Assembly (NCBI GenBank): GCA_007258455.2
Contig: VDFB02275602.1
Location: forward strand, 59,512 to 123,511
Length of the DNA stretch: 64,000 nt
Source: Sequoia sempervirens
Taxonomy: Eukaryota; Streptophyta; Pinopsida; Cupressales; Cupressaceae
Direction: 5' to 3'
Within the stretch, counting starts at the first letter, position 1, and every line of letters starts with the position of its first letter. Under the pieces are notes generated by a model. It was not told the origin of the DNA. It made no database searches and saw only the letters and a program-made list of their open reading frames with translations. Shown piece after piece: positions 22,950-36,164 of this stretch. Both the position numbers and the translations under genes were made by a program.

Positions 22950-23906
22950 CTATTTTTAGTAAGTGTGCAATTACAGGCAATCCGTCAGCATTTTCGAAAT
23001 TCCGACTGTCACACTGCATTCAGAACACATCAGGCTGCTCATGTGCAAAATTTGAGCTGAAACAAACGACTTTCTATTTTTAGCAATTCGGCTTCTAGGA
23101 CAAATTTCAGGGCTTAGCCGCAAAGTTTTCCTTTGCATGTCTAGATATTCCATCTGGGTTTTTCGAGGCCTTCGCAACGGTATAGCATGCAAAACGATAC
23201 GACAACTTTCAGATTTCATCCTTCAAAGGCTATTTTTAGGGTTTGCATGTCAGGGTTTTCTTTGCATGTCGGATGATTCCTTGTGGGTTTTTCGAGAGCT
23301 ACGCACTGATGTGACATGCAAACAAAGATGATCACTCAGTAAGGAACTTACTATTTTTAGCAGGTGCATCCCAACAACCGCCTCCCAGCACTTCAGAATC
23401 ATGAGCTGATCGCAATGCAGCAGAAATGAGGACAAACAGAGATCATTTGATACGCATGCAGAGCAAATTAGGGTTTCCCACTTCGTGGCTTGAAAAGAAG
23501 GGTAAAAAGTCAAAATTTTCGAAAATCGGTGTAAACCACCGTGATCAGCATCCTTCAGGCTTTCTGCTAGTAAAATTTGAAGTCAAACGGAGCACTTACT
23601 ATTTATAGTAAGTCATTTTGGAAACAGGCTAAAAATAGCAAATTAGTTGCATGCGCCGATGCCAGCAGTAAGGTCACGTGGTGAGGAGCACCTCATTCAA
23701 ATTTCAAGTCAATCGGAGCAGTGGAGCTATCAAAAGCAAGCAGTTGCTATTTATAGTAAATCACCTTCAGAAATGGGCTAAAAATAGCAGGCCAACTAAA
23801 AATAGCAGTGTCAACAGGGTAACAAGGTCGTGAGGATGCAGTGTTTGAAATTTCAAATCATTCTGAGCTTCAGAGATGCAAGAATTGAAGGACTTACTAT
23901 AAATAG
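22950..23906 (+). repeat. Cluster of ten CTAWWWWTAG palindromic boxes in LTR Q
   Basis: Boxes at 22950-22959, 23074-23083, 23230-23239, 23351-23360, 23599-23608, 23629-23638, 23747-23756, 23778-23787, 23796-23805 and 23897-23906. Several have extended symmetric flanks, for example ACTTACTATTTTTAGTAAGT at 22945-22964 and the same arms around CTATTTATAG at 23599 and CTATAAATAG at 23897. Confidence 0.88.
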
Positions 23907-23979
23907 TAAGGCATGGAAGAACTGGCGAAAATGAAGAAAAAAATGGCTAAGGCATGAAAAGTTCATCCTACTCTCATGC

Positions 23980-25060
23980 CAAAATGTGCCCAGCTCAAGG
24001 TAGTGGCAGGCAAAATTTTTCTAAGTCTGAGTTCATCCTCTTGCCACCTCAGAATGCACCCAAGCTGATGGAGTAGAAGCATAAAAAAATTGTAAGGCAA
24101 GAAAGTTCATCCTGCTCCTATGCCAAAATGCGCCCACATGCAAGCTAGTAGCATTCAAAAAAAATTTCTAAGTATAAAAATTCACCTCCTAGGCCAAAAT
24201 GCGCCCATGCAACAAGAAGGATGGAAAGTCAAAGAAAGTCAAAGTTTTTCATCCACCTCACCCATCAAAATGCGCCCAAGTTGAGAGAGTTGATAGCAAA
24301 AATTTCTAAGGCATGGAAATATCCTCCACCACCCCCTAAATGCGCCCATCCTTCATGCATGTTCAAATGTGCCCAAAAGCAAGTGAGTCAAAGGAGTCAA
24401 AGGCGTTCATCCTTCAAGCATGCCAAAATGCGCCCAAAAGCAGCCATGTGAGGACAAAAGAAAAGAAGGTGAAGAGTCACATGCCAAGGCGTTGGAGATT
24501 TAAAATTCTTCTCTCACAAATATGCCCATGCAAAGTCAATAAGTCAACAATTTTCATCCTTCTTCAAATGTGATATGCGCCTAAGGTGGTGAATAAGAAG
24601 TGAAATACTCCTAGGCGTGGTTATTATTCCTCTTCAAGTGTCAAATGCGCCCCAAGGTCGTGATGAATATTGCTAAGGCGTTGGAGAATAAAATGCTTAG
24701 GTGTTAGAAAATGGTGCCAAGTGAAATGAAATGCTAGGCGTATCCTCTTGCATATGCTATTTGCGCCTAAGGTGAAATACAAGGTGGTAAGTGAGATAAA
24801 GATGTTGATGATAATTGCTAAGGCGTTGGAAATTTTATGGAGAATAAAATGCAAAGTGATGAATAAAATAAAGCATGTTGGGCATGATGTGTTTTGAAAG
24901 AAAATTCTCTGAGATGGATGAAGTTGGATAAATTTTTTCTCACAGGCAAAGTGATCAAAGCTAAAAATTTCCAAGGCGAAATTTTTCTAAGGCAAAATTT
25001 TCAAAGTGATCTAAAATTTTTCTAAGGCAAAGTATTTTCTTCCTTAGAAAATACGCCTAG
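23980..25060 (+). repeat. Array of AATGCGCCC motifs in LTR Q
   Basis: AATGCGCCC or a one-base variant near 23982, 24053, 24127, 24198, 24269, 24338, 24366, 24427, 24520, 24575, 24645, 24770 and 25050. Early spacing is about 70 bases; between sites are recurring phrases such as TTCATCCT and CTAAGGCATG. Units are diverged. Confidence 0.75.
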
Positions 25061-26090
25061 AACTCAAGGTGGTGAATTTTCCTAAAGCGTGAGCAGAATT
25101 GCCAGAGGTGAAGCCGGAAAATGTTGGCATTGCAAGTTGATGAAAATTTTCCAAGTTAGAGCAACAGGATGTCCACAGATATGAAGAACGGAATCAAATT
25201 TGTTAAAGAATTATTTTTTTCAAGGTGCAAAATTCAAGAAAATTAAATGAACCCGTTCGTTGTGCACCCATGAGTTCGACGCGTTCTCAAGGAAATTTTC
25301 TTTTGGGTATTGAAGATTATCGATGAGGAGTTGATTTTAAAGTCTTCCATGCTTCGTTGAGGCCTTCAGGATGGAGATTTTTGATGGGCACAGGATTGAT
25401 GAATTTCCTAAGGGAAATTTGAAAAAATTTATAAGGCAAGGAATAAATGATGTTGTTGAAATAAAGTGTTGTGGCTGATGAAATTGAAATTGATCACCTA
25501 GATAATTTTTGATCAAATTCCTGATGAAAGAATTTCTTGTCGAGTCTGAGTTGGATGAAATATCAGAGTGAAGTGCGCCAGGCAGAATACAAGATGGGTT
25601 GGGAATTTGGTTAAGGCATGAAGAATTTGAATGAACGCTTGGAGATCAAAGCATGAAAATCCTGGTAAGTGAGTTAAGTTTACATTATGAAGTGTTCTAA
25701 TGCTCTTCTCCTTGCTTGTTTTGCAGGATGAACGTGGAGGCCAGAGCACGATGACTTGAAGTGGTGAAGCACGATGATATTACAACCTTCGGAGGACAAT
25801 AAAGTTATGAGTTTCACATGAAGGAAAGAAAAGTTGCGAGAAAATGGCTAAGTGTTGAAACTCAAGTTACAAAGAAGAAGTTGAAGAACAACGTCAAGAG
25901 GAAGATCGGGAACAGTATGAATGCGTCTACAAACGGGAATCTTCTAGAAGGATGATGGACATTAATGGCTCATTTATTACCCCACTCTCCATTATGGCGG
26001 TTTTAGGGCGAATCTTGTTTAGGGCTGAGGTGGCACAATCTGGGCCATCCAGCCGATTGTAATCTGAGCCGTTCGTTGGACTTGGCCAAC

Positions 26091-26098
26091 TATAAAAG
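26091..26098 (+). promoter_or_regulatory. TATA box of LTR Q
   Basis: TATAAAAG in CCAACTATAAAAGGGGGAG, a strong plant TATA context. Confidence 0.7.
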
Positions 26099-27036
26099 GG
26101 GGAGTCCCCCTCATTTGTATCTCATTAGATTTAGAAGTAGAAGCAGAGCTTAGAGAAGGAGTAGAGAGAAATTGATAGAGTAGAAAGTAAAGTAGTTTAG
26201 ATTGAAAAGGAAGGAAAGTCTTCCCTTTGGATACTTTGTAAGAAGTTGTCATGTATGCTTTCATAATAAAAGAATTTTCATTGATGGTGATTTCTTCTTT
26301 GTTATGAGTAGTTGTTGAGGCTTCTTCGTCCTTCCAATTCACGTAGCATCTTGAAGTAGCTTAAAGTAAAGTAGACTTCATTTCATGCAAGTACTTAGCA
26401 ATTGTGGAATGTGGTGTTCGATTTGAACAAGACTTTGCTTGTCCATACCACTAGCGGGCTCGCTGACGGTGGGTTCGCCTTGCGTGGTCAACTGGAACCT
26501 TGTGAAATTTAACTTCGATTGTGGTTTATATGTAGGCATGCGTCGTCGTGATGGTGTCTTCATGCTAGATCGTGATCTGAACATCTTGAGTCACTCCTCT
26601 GAAGATTGCACCAGTTCCGCGGAAGCTGTCCGAAGTGAGGCAAAACGGAGCTCGGTTGAAGTCTGTGAAAATTGATCGCCGTGTCCCACGCTCTAGAGTA
26701 GAACATAAACTTCTTAGGCCCTACACTCTTTTAAATTCAGTTCATTTCTGGTTAGAATTAGGAAACTTGTGCTCGCTTGCCAAATCATTTGAATTACACG
26801 AAAGCCTTTAGTTTGCTGTCTGTTGTCAACTGTCGAACAATTGTGTAAGTCCTCCTTGAAATACCAGCAAAATCACATTGAGCCAACTGAGTCTATTCGC
26901 ATTTTCAGAACCTTGGAGTTGATAGCAGGATCTTACTCGCAATCTTAGCATGCTAAATACTTTGTTCAAGAGAGGATAGGGTATCCGTTGGGAAACTTTA
27001 TTCTGTGTTGGTGCGGTCTCAAAAACCACGTCAACA

Positions 27037-28619
27037 AGAAGGGTTCTCATTGTAAATTATAACATAATAACGTAATCTGAATAATAGTAATTACCAAGTG
27101 CATACTACATTAACCATGATCTATGTAGTTGAAATGCATACTGGCTAATGCGTACCTGATTGGTGGTTGGCATGAGTATTATATATATTTATATACTTCT
27201 TATTTCTGAATTTCCTCAATCCTTAATTCCCAATTATGTATACTCATCCTATTTTATTGCATTGTCTTCAACTGAACTTAAGGTCTACTCATTACCTTTT
27301 GGGTTGTGCTTGTGATCTCATATATTTTGTTCGTCCATTAAAGCTACCTTCCCCGGGTTACTGAGTAAGGCAAGAGCAAGCTTGTGTACTAACGTTATTG
27401 GGTAAGCTCGATAACCCCACCTCCATGCCAGTCCCGGAAAGGTGTGATAGATTTGTGATATGTTACGTTAGCATATAAGATGAGACATTGATAGTCCAAT
27501 ATCCTTATCGTGTCCCTTGGGTCTCATCGAAAGCCATAGAGTAGCGCCCAGCCGAACTCACCCGACTGGTCTCCTTGACTCTCTGAAGTGGTGCGAAAGA
27601 GAGCTTTATGATCATTTCACAGATACTTGAAATGCTTGCATTTGGATAATATTTGATGAAGAGTCTCTAGGTCAACCTGCACTTGATTGTCCCCTCTGAT
27701 ATCTATCGTATTTCTCCTTCTATTCCATGATCCCGTCCTTACATTTCCTTTTCCTTCTGAAATGGCTTCCCTCTGAAATGCCCGCCGCTGCCTCTTAATG
27801 GCCGTTGATTCATTTATAGTCTCTGCGTCTTCTTCTCCATGCCACGGTAATTCCTTCCAGCCATGATGACGTGTTTTCCCGCGTCTCTTATCTTCTTGAA
27901 TTTGTCATTTGTAACACATTATAAGGTAAATGATATGTCGAAGCCGTTTTTATATATATCCCCTAATAATTACATCCTCAATGTTCTTTGAAAGGATATC
28001 ACGTCTCTTGAAGATGTAATGCTTGGCCAAGAGATGCGCCCTTCCGTGAGAGATACCTTCATGTTAGTTTGGAGATTGTTATAGCCTAGTCATCGCTGCT
28101 TAGTAGTAATAATACATTTGAAGCAAAACAATGACATTTTATATCGCTACCTTACTAATAAGTCCATCTTTATTTAAAGCAATATTATCTGAGAAGTGAA
28201 GGCGACGGAAAAAGGGCCCAAGTATTTTAGATTTAATATTGTTTTATGTTTTATATTTATTATTAATAGATATTCTACGCTTCATATTTTATCATGTAGT
28301 TTTAGTATTTAGCATATAATAGTGTTTATAATACTTAGAATATTAACATTTATATTTTAATACTTATAATATTGTCTTTTGACAATTGTAATATTTTTAA
28401 TTACATTATCTTAGTGTCTCGATTTCAAGATAATCATAATTGTAATATTAAATTATTAATATTTATTTTTATGCATTTTGTTATTTGTTTATTTATAATA
28501 ATAATATTATCTTTTATTAATAATCATCTCATTTGTCAGATAAGGACGTAAGAGCATTTGATCAAGCATTATTAATATTTATTATAATACCTAGAATTGC
28601 GAAATTAGGGGACATGACA
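27037..28619. mobile_element. Solo LTR I, second part
   Basis: Resumes after Q (target duplication AGAAG at 27037-27041) and ends GGGGACATGACA at 28619. AT-rich in its last 450 bases. Total LTR length without Q is about 1.87 kb. No coding content recognised. Confidence 0.75.
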
Positions 28620-28678
28620 AGCAACAAGGAAATGGCTTTTGAAATAGAAGGATATACTATGGGCGGTAATAAATGGTG
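28620..28678 (-). mobile_element. Element J right LTR, second part
   Basis: AGCAACAAGGAAATGG matches GCAACAAGGAAATGG at 16590-16604. Ends TGGTG (28674-28678), the left target duplication of element G. Confidence 0.8.
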
Positions 28679-30614
28679 TGAAATATTCCGAGCCAATTTT
28701 TTTTAATTTTTCAATTACAAGCAGCAGAGCAATACACAGTCGTTAGGGTTAGCTCCAAACCAAAACGATACTGAAACAACTCTAACCAGAATGTACACCA
28801 GGATCCCGATGTGGGCAAGGTGTGAGCATTGGTCAGAGGATTTGAATGCAGAAACAGAGCTGGAAGGAACTCTAACCAAGAATGGCGCCGATGATGGCGA
28901 GCATATGGTCAGAGGATCTTCTACACTACAAGTACTGAAAGAAAACTCAACACCAAGTATGTGCTACCCAATCCAGTATGGAATTGAGGCGACCATATGG
29001 CAGAGTGCTAAGAATTACAATGCTTTGAAGGGAAATAAGCTAGAATGCTAAAACTAACTCGACACCCAAAATGTGCTTTCTAACCCGGAATGGGAAAGGA
29101 GCTACCATAGGGCGGAGATAAAGAAATACAATTGCAATTACAGAATGTAAAGATGAGCATTACAAAACAAGATTAAGCAAGATTAAAGAACTGCTGTCAG
29201 TACTACTGTCAGCTTACAATATGATAGAGAATTCGCCTGCCAAGAGCATAGAGTTAGAACCAATCAACGAGCATTAAAATAGAGAATTCTCCTTGCTTAA
29301 TGGAAATACCGGGACTGATTTCTTTTCTCAAAAAACAGATTCAACATTCTGACCTGTTCAGATCTGCACCTTTAAATGCATAACCAGCAACCTGAGATCA
29401 CACCAAAATGATCATACCTCACTCATTTCTAACCCTATTGATGTGAGATCAAATGCAAAACAGCCTTACAAGGATGGCGACCAAACTTATACTGCAAAAT
29501 CCCCACAAAAACCCATTGATAATTTCTGACACAATTCCCAAGAAGTACATATGGTACGGCCTAGCAAGAGGGCGATTTTGCTTTTAAAAATTCAATGCTT
29601 TCTTAAAAATTCTGAAACTTAACACAAAGGGACGCCTTGCCTAGACAATATGAAATAAGCATTACCCAGAACGATATTTTTGGTATTTTTGGATTTACGA
29701 ATGAAAACTACAATCTACTGAAGGAAAATGCACTTCCAGAATTTATCTAATATGCTTAAATCTGAATTACAAAACCACCACAAAGCTTCAATGCAAAAAA
29801 CTCACAATGAATCACTCAACTACACTATCTCACCACTAGTCGCTATCTTTCAAGCGAGAAGCAATGCCGAGCTAGGAGGCTTACATTCCTCGAAGCAATC
29901 CCAAAGCCAATCCGGCAGCATAACATTCCTGTAGACAAAAGATAATCCCAATGATAACCAATGGCCTCCTTTTATAATTTTCAGATGATCTTTCTCGAAA
30001 CCCTAAACTTCCTTTTCGAACCAAACCCTAATCCTCCAATAGATGGCGTCCCACTTTTCCAAGCAACTTTGACTTTTAATAATACTTTATTTCCTCCTTG
30101 AAGTTGGCGTCCAACTTGAGCTTGGGTTAAACTTTACTTTATAAGAAATATAATTATTTTCTTTCAATGAGGCGCCCACCCATAAAGACATCTTTTAAAA
30201 CAACTTAAAGTGACGAGCTAGGCCAAGGGGGTCAATGTTAAAATATAACATTAAAACATGACTTAATTAAATAATTCGAACTTATCTCTCCAATTGTGCC
30301 CCGAAGCCATAAATGAGCAAGCCAACTGATCAGACTGAAGTAGAAAGCCAACCATGCCGAAACCAACAGGAACACTGCCAGAAATAGAATTTACTAAAAA
30401 TAGTAAATTCCTGAAGATGCTCAGAATGCCAAGAAGAACATATCACTGCGAAGCTCTCTGAAAACCTAGAAAGAATCCGCCATTGAATCAACCAACCTCG
30501 AGCAAGAGCATCCTTCAAAACAAGAAACCCTAATTTTACCTTCCGAGTAGCCTACGGGTCTCCGGAATAGGCCAACGGTCATTGGAAAGATCATGCTCGA
30601 GAAGGGGACATGAC
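28679..30614 (-). repeat. Element G 3' LTR
   Basis: Minus-strand start TGTCATGTCCCC at 30614, end at 28679 (plus TGAAATATTCC). CTAAAAATAG box at 30394-30403 inside a perfectly symmetric flank (TTACTAAAAATAGTAA and four further paired bases each side); dyad near 30548-30573; TATA-like TTATAAAAGG on the minus strand near 29974; GTACGGCC near 29553. Confidence 0.93.
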
Positions 30615-33600
30615 AGTTCGCCCTCCCCAAGATTGCTTGTCCTCAAGCAATCGTAACCCTGGATGCTGCAGATCTCATCATTCTCCCAAGTTGCATCCTC
30701 CATAGGCAAATTTTTCCACTTCACCAAGTATTCTCTGATTGTTCTTTTCCTCAAAGAACGTTCTCTGGAGTCAAGAATCTCCTCTGGAATTAAAACCAAC
30801 TGACCTTCTTCATCCAAAGGTGGCAACTGTGATGAAGCAACTACATTGTGCCCGAGCGCCTTCTTGAGGCGAGACACATGAAAGACATTATGCACTTTGC
30901 TACTCGAAGGTAGCTCCAACTCATATGCTACTGCTCCCACCTTTCTGATAACCTTGAACGGCCCATAGAAGCGAGGTTTGAGCTTCTCAGCTCCACTCTT
31001 CTTGAGAGTAGATTGTTTGTAAGGCTGTAGTCGGAGATAAACCATATCCCCAACCTCAAAAGAGCGCTCAATACGCCTCTGATCAGCATACATCTTCTGC
31101 TGATTCTGTGCCATCTGAAGATTGTTCTTCAATGATTTCATGATGTCTTGACTCTGTTGCAATAAGTCCTTGGCTTGAGGAGCTTTGCTATCACCAAATT
31201 CCAAATCAGCAAAGCTAGGAGCTTCATAACCATAAAGAGCCAAGAAAGGTGACATCTTTATTGACATGTGGAAGGACGAATTATAGCAGTACTCGCCGAT
31301 GTGAAGCCACTTCACCCATGCTCTTTGCTGCTCGGAAACATAGTTTCTCAAATAGCCTTCCGACCACTTGTTCACTATTTCCGTTTGTCCATCTGTTTGG
31401 GGGTGATAACTAGTGCTTGGAGTAAGCACAGTACCACTCATTCTGAAGACCTCTTGCCAAAAAGTGCTTAGGAACTTGCTGTCCCTATCACTCACAATGT
31501 TTTTTGGCAGCCCATGTAACCTAAACACCTCATGAAAAAACAGATCTGCAACTTGGGCTGCTGAAAAAGAGCTGGTAATGGCGAAGAAGTGAGCAAATTT
31601 GGTTAGTCTATCCACTACAACATAAATACAATCCTTCCCTTGGACCTTGGGCAATCCCGTGATGAAGTCCATCGATATGCTTTCCCATTTTTGATTGGGA
31701 ATAGGGAGAGGTTGCAGCAATCCGGCTGGTAAAGTATGCTCATTCTTGTTCATTTGACACGTGGGACATTCCTGAATGTAGCGTTGAACTTCCCCTTTCA
31801 ACCCTATCTAAGAAAATCTTTCCCGGATCTGCCTATATGTCTTAAAGAATCCTTGATGACCAGCAAGCGGAATGTCATGAAATGTCAACAAAATCTTCTT
31901 TTTGAGCTTAGAATCAGCGACCAAAAAGATCCTACCCTTGTAGTGAATCAACCCTTCGATCACCTTGTACCTTTCATCATGAAAAGTACCCTCAATGATG
32001 CTGGTTGCAAACTGATTTTTGGCATAATCAGCAAGCAACATGTCCTTCCAATCAGTGGTAAGCTCACACAATGAGCTCAAATGTGGTCTCCTAGACAGAG
32101 CATCAGCCACAATGTTATTTTTCCCTTTGACGTACTCAATGTCAAAGTCGTAAGGTTGAAGCTTACTCACCCACTTTTGTTGCCTCTCGTTTAGATCCTT
32201 CTGATGCATGAAGTGTTTGAGACTATTGTGATCAGTCTTGACCATGAACTTGTTTCCCACCAAATACTGTTTGAACTTAGCTAATGCATGCATAATGGTA
32301 AGCATTTCCTTGTCATAAATGGAGTAGGTTCTTTCAACACCTCTTAGCTTTCTACTCTCAAACACTATTGGATGTTTGTTTTGCATGAAAACAGCCCCAA
32401 CTCCTTCACCGGATGCATCACACTGTAGCTTGAAAGGCTTGGAGAAATCCGGAATAGCCAAAACCGGACAAGAGCTCAGGATCCTCTTAAACTTATCAAA
32501 AGTAGTTTGAGCCTTTTCTGACCAACAAAAGGCCCCCTTTTTTGTGAGGTCAGTAAGAGGAGCAGCATTCTGTGAGTAGCCTTTCACAAATCTTCTGTAA
32601 AATCCACATAGACCCAAAAATCCTTTCAATTGAGTCAAGTTCTCAGGAGGTGGCCAATCAACAACTGCCTTGATCTTTTCAGGATCAACCTTCACTCCCT
32701 CAGCACTGATTATGTGACCAAGGTAAAGTAGTTCCTCCATTCCAAATTCACATTTGGATTCTTTGGCAAACAAGCTTTCGGATTCTAGAATGCTGAGCAC
32801 TTCCTCCAAGTGCTTGAGATGTTTTTACCAAGTCTTGCTAAAAATCAAAATATCATCGAAGAATATCAACACAAACCTCCTCAACTGCTTCTAAAAAACT
32901 CTGTTCATACAAGACTGGAAGGTAGTAGGAGCATTAGTCAACCCAAATGGCATGACTAGAAACTCGAAGTGGCCATAGTGACATCTAAAAGCTGTCTTTT
33001 CAACATCAGATCCTCTCATCCGAATCTGATGGTAACCCGATCTCAAATCGATCTTTGAAAAGAACTTCGCCCCATGTAGCTCATCAATGAGCTCATCTAT
33101 CCTTGCAATGGGGTATCGGTTTTTGATGGTGCTTTGATTCAAAGCACGATAGTCCATGCACATGCGCATGGTACCATCCTTCTTCTTCACAAGAACCACG
33201 GCTGAAGCAAAGGGACTCTTGCTTGGACGAATGAAACCCATCTCCAAGAGTTCCTGAATATTTTTCTCAATATCATCCTTCTGCTTCTTAGGGTACCGAT
33301 AGGGAGTTGTAATAACTGGTTTAGCTCCTTCCTTGAGCTCTATGATATGCTCTGAACCCCGTTCAGGTGGTGGTCCAGGAGGTAAATCAGCAAATACCTT
33401 GCTCTTCTTTGTGAGTAAAGACTGCACATCAGGAGGATAGTCTCTCTTAGTGTCAACCAGACTAGCAGGAAGAATCATACATTCTGCAGCCCACTCAACT
33501 TGATCATGATGAACTAGCCTTGCCATTCTCTTGAATGACACAACTCGAGGACCCCCATTGGACATTCCTCTTAGTACTACCCTCTTCCCATCGGATTGAA

Positions 33601-35446
33601 ACTTGAGCTCCATAGTTTGAAGATTTAGGGAGATCTCTCCAAGTGAACGCAGCCATTGAATGCCCAAAACGACATCCGTATCTCCAATGTTGACTACATA
33701 GAAGTCGTCCTTGACTTCATAGTTCCCCAACTGCATAGTCATGTTTGAGATCTTCTTGGTACATGAAATGTGGAATCCATTAGCAACCATGACCTTGAAT
33801 CCTTCAAACTCCTCTGTTTGCAGCCCCTTCTTTGTCACCACAACTTCATCAATGAAGTTATGTGTTGCCCCGGTGTCAATCAAAACAACTATTCGCTGCC
33901 CCTTAATCATCCCTCGTACCTTGAAGGATTCATTCCGTTGAAAGCTCGAAAGTTGAGCCAAAATACCTCCATTTTCCTTTTCATCTTCAGACTCTTTTGG
34001 AACTCTTTCCACTTCACTATCTTCAAAATCAGATTGCTGGTCTGAAAAATCAGAATTACTTTCACTAGCTGAATAGTACTCAATCTGATTAAATTTAACC
34101 CCCTTTGGGCAAACATGATCTTAAGACCATTTTTCCCTACACCGGAAGCAAAACCCCTTTCTTCTGAGTTCGTTCAGTGTCTCTGGGTCTAATCTTGTGA
34201 CATGAGGATTATGATGTTTGAACTCCTTATGCTGAGGTCTCAAAGGAGGTCTTTGATGAGGTCTTTTCCCTTTATCCCCTTTGTGAAAGGATGGCCTGGG
34301 TTGAAACTTTGCTTTTGGAGCTGCCCACTCCATGTTTCTTTCCTTCTTCATGGCCTCCTGTAGGGAGGGTGGATCAAAAGCCTTAATCCAACACTTGAGT
34401 GGTTCCATCAATCCTTCACTGAAAAGGATCACCAACCGCCTCTCCGTGATTCCAGTGACCATGACTGAGAGTCTTTGGAACTCAGCTATGTAGGCATCAA
34501 CTGTGCCATACTGCCTCAACTGTGCCAATTCTCTGAAATGAATTTCAGGATCTTTTTTCTCAAATCTCTCGATGAGCCTATTGGTGAACTCATCATAGGT
34601 TGTGATAGACCGATGACCCAAGGTGACTAGGCCATGGTACCACCACTTGTGCGCCACCCCATCTAGGTGTAGCGTAGCGAACTTAATTGCCTCCTCTTCT
34701 GCCATGGGTCTAAGAGCTATATAGTTATCCAGCTTCTGAATCCAAGCTCGAGCTGAACTGTTATCACTCCCGTCATAGTGTGGAAGTATAACCTTGTTGA
34801 CAGCTTGATACAAGTCCCCTTGAACTGTTGTTCTTCTTTGCTCATGATGTCTCCCTTGTCCCTTATTCTTTCTTTTATGATCCATAAAGTCATTATAGGA
34901 CATATCCATCTTGATGTCATTAGAGAGAGAATCATACTCCGCACGGCCAAGTCTCAACTGCTCCACGAATGAAGCATTCTCTTTAGGATCAGGTTGAGTG
35001 TTTACGGGTACCAAGAAGGTGGGTTTGAATGGCCTGGCAGAAATGTACGTAATGTTTGAAACAGGCTGAGCAGCATGTCCATCATGCTGGTTGGAGGCAC
35101 TGTGTTCTCCTCTATGTCCAGGGTTACTTTGTGGAGTTGTGTTTTGGCCCACTTTCCCCATCATGAGAGATACCATATCCATCAGGGCATCCATCTTCCT
35201 TTCAAATCTCTTTCCGGGACTTATCGATCTCTCTCTTCCCTTTCCACTATCATCTTTGTTGCTGGTAAACCTCTCGTTACCCCCAAGTGATCTCTCACCT
35301 TCTGCCATATCTGTTTCTTGAGAAGACTCCCAATGAGCCCTCAAGACCTCTGAAGCTGTCTGACCTTCTGGAGCCTGATAGGGCTGAAACTGTTTTCCAA
35401 CTTTCTTGTCTTCCCTTGCTATGTATCTCTTTTCTCTGTCACTCAT
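30536..35446 (-). pseudogene. Element G gag-pol polyprotein, single frame with four stops
   Basis: The chosen start is the ATG at 35444-35446 (MSDREKRY), because the open frame upstream runs across the PBS into the LTR. The frame stays constant to 30536, with stops at 34121-34123, 32891-32893, 32825-32827 and 31808-31810 and no frameshift. Domains in order: Gag capsid (RPMAEEEAIKFATLHLDG), zinc knuckle CFRCREKWS broken by the first stop and continuing DHVC; protease [14 protein letters not shown] ([24 protein letters not shown]); RNase H (QCDASGEGVGAV, KTDHNSLKHF); integrase HHCC and core (MDFITGLPKVQG, VSDRDSKF, TDGQTEIVNKW); GPF motif; [13 protein letters not shown]; chromodomain IREYLVKWKNLPMEDATWE. 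The last 26 or so codons lie in the 3' LTR. Only the stops prevent expression. Confidence 0.94.
30615..30651 (-). other. Element G PPT and pre-PPT inverted repeat
   Basis: Minus strand: ATTGCTTG, AGGA, CAAGCAAT (30632-30651), then CTTGGGGAGGGCGAAC next to the LTR. Confidence 0.82.
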
Positions 35447-35478
35447 AGACGGTTTGTTCACAGGATGGCAAGATCTTG

Positions 35479-35490
35479 GCTCTGATACCA
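35479..35490 (-). other. Element G primer-binding site (initiator tRNA-Met)
   Basis: Minus strand TGGTATCAGAGC, exact consensus, one base from the LTR end at 35492. Confidence 0.93.
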
Positions 35491-35491
35491 C

Positions 35492-36164
35492 TGAAATATT
35501 TCGAGCCAATTTTTTTTAATTTTTCAATTACAAGCAGCAGAGCAATACACAGTCGTTAGGGTTAGCTCCAAACCAAAACGATACTGAAACAACTCTAACC
35601 AGAATGTACACCAGGATCCCAATGTGGGCAAGGTGTGAGCATTGGTCAGAGGATCTGAATGCAGAAACAGAGCTGGAAGGAACTCTAACCAAGAATGGCG
35701 CCGATGATGGCGAGCATATGGTCAGAGGATCTTCTACACTACAAGTACTGAAAGAAAACTCAACACCAAGTATGTGCTACCCAATCCAGTATGGAATTGA
35801 GGCGACCATATGGCAGAGTGCTAAGAATTACAATGCTTTGAAGGGAAATAAGCTAGAATGCTGAAAGTAACTCGACACCCAGAATGTGCTTTCTAACCCG
35901 GAATGGGAAAGGAGCTACCATAGGGCAGAGATAAAGAAATACAATTGCAATTACAGAATGTAAAGATGAGCATTACAAAACATGATTAAGCAAGATTAAA
36001 GAACTGCTGTCAGTACTACTGTCAGCTTACAATATGATAGAGAATTCGCCTGCCAAGAGCATAGAGTTAGAACCAATCAACGAGCATTAAAATAGAGAAT
36101 TCTCCTTGCTTAATGGAAATACCGGGACTGATTTCTTTTCTCAAAAAACAGATTCAAGATTCTC
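35492..36164 (-). repeat. Element G 5' LTR, part left of insertion H
   Basis: Near-identical to 28679-29352. Ends TTCTC (36160-36164), the left target duplication of H. Confidence 0.92.

Larger units (their letters stand above)
22637..27036 (+). mobile_element. Giant solo LTR Q (4.4 kb)
   Basis: TGTTGTGACC at 22637 and GTCAACA at 27036, flanked by AGAAG (22632-22636 and 27037-27041). No coding region, PBS or PPT. TATA box at 26091-26098 with about 940 bases of R/U5 after it. U3 holds ten CTAWWWWTAG boxes between 22950 and 23906 and then an array of TGCGCCC sites to about 25060. The design parallels C2 and O, though the sequences differ. Confidence 0.85.

Noticed and set aside
28791..29051. 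86-codon plus-strand frame, repeated identically at 35604-35864
   Set aside because: It lies antisense inside both G LTRs, so the duplicate only reflects LTR identity. No domain, and the same holds for the 68-codon pair at 29728-29934 and 38074-38280.
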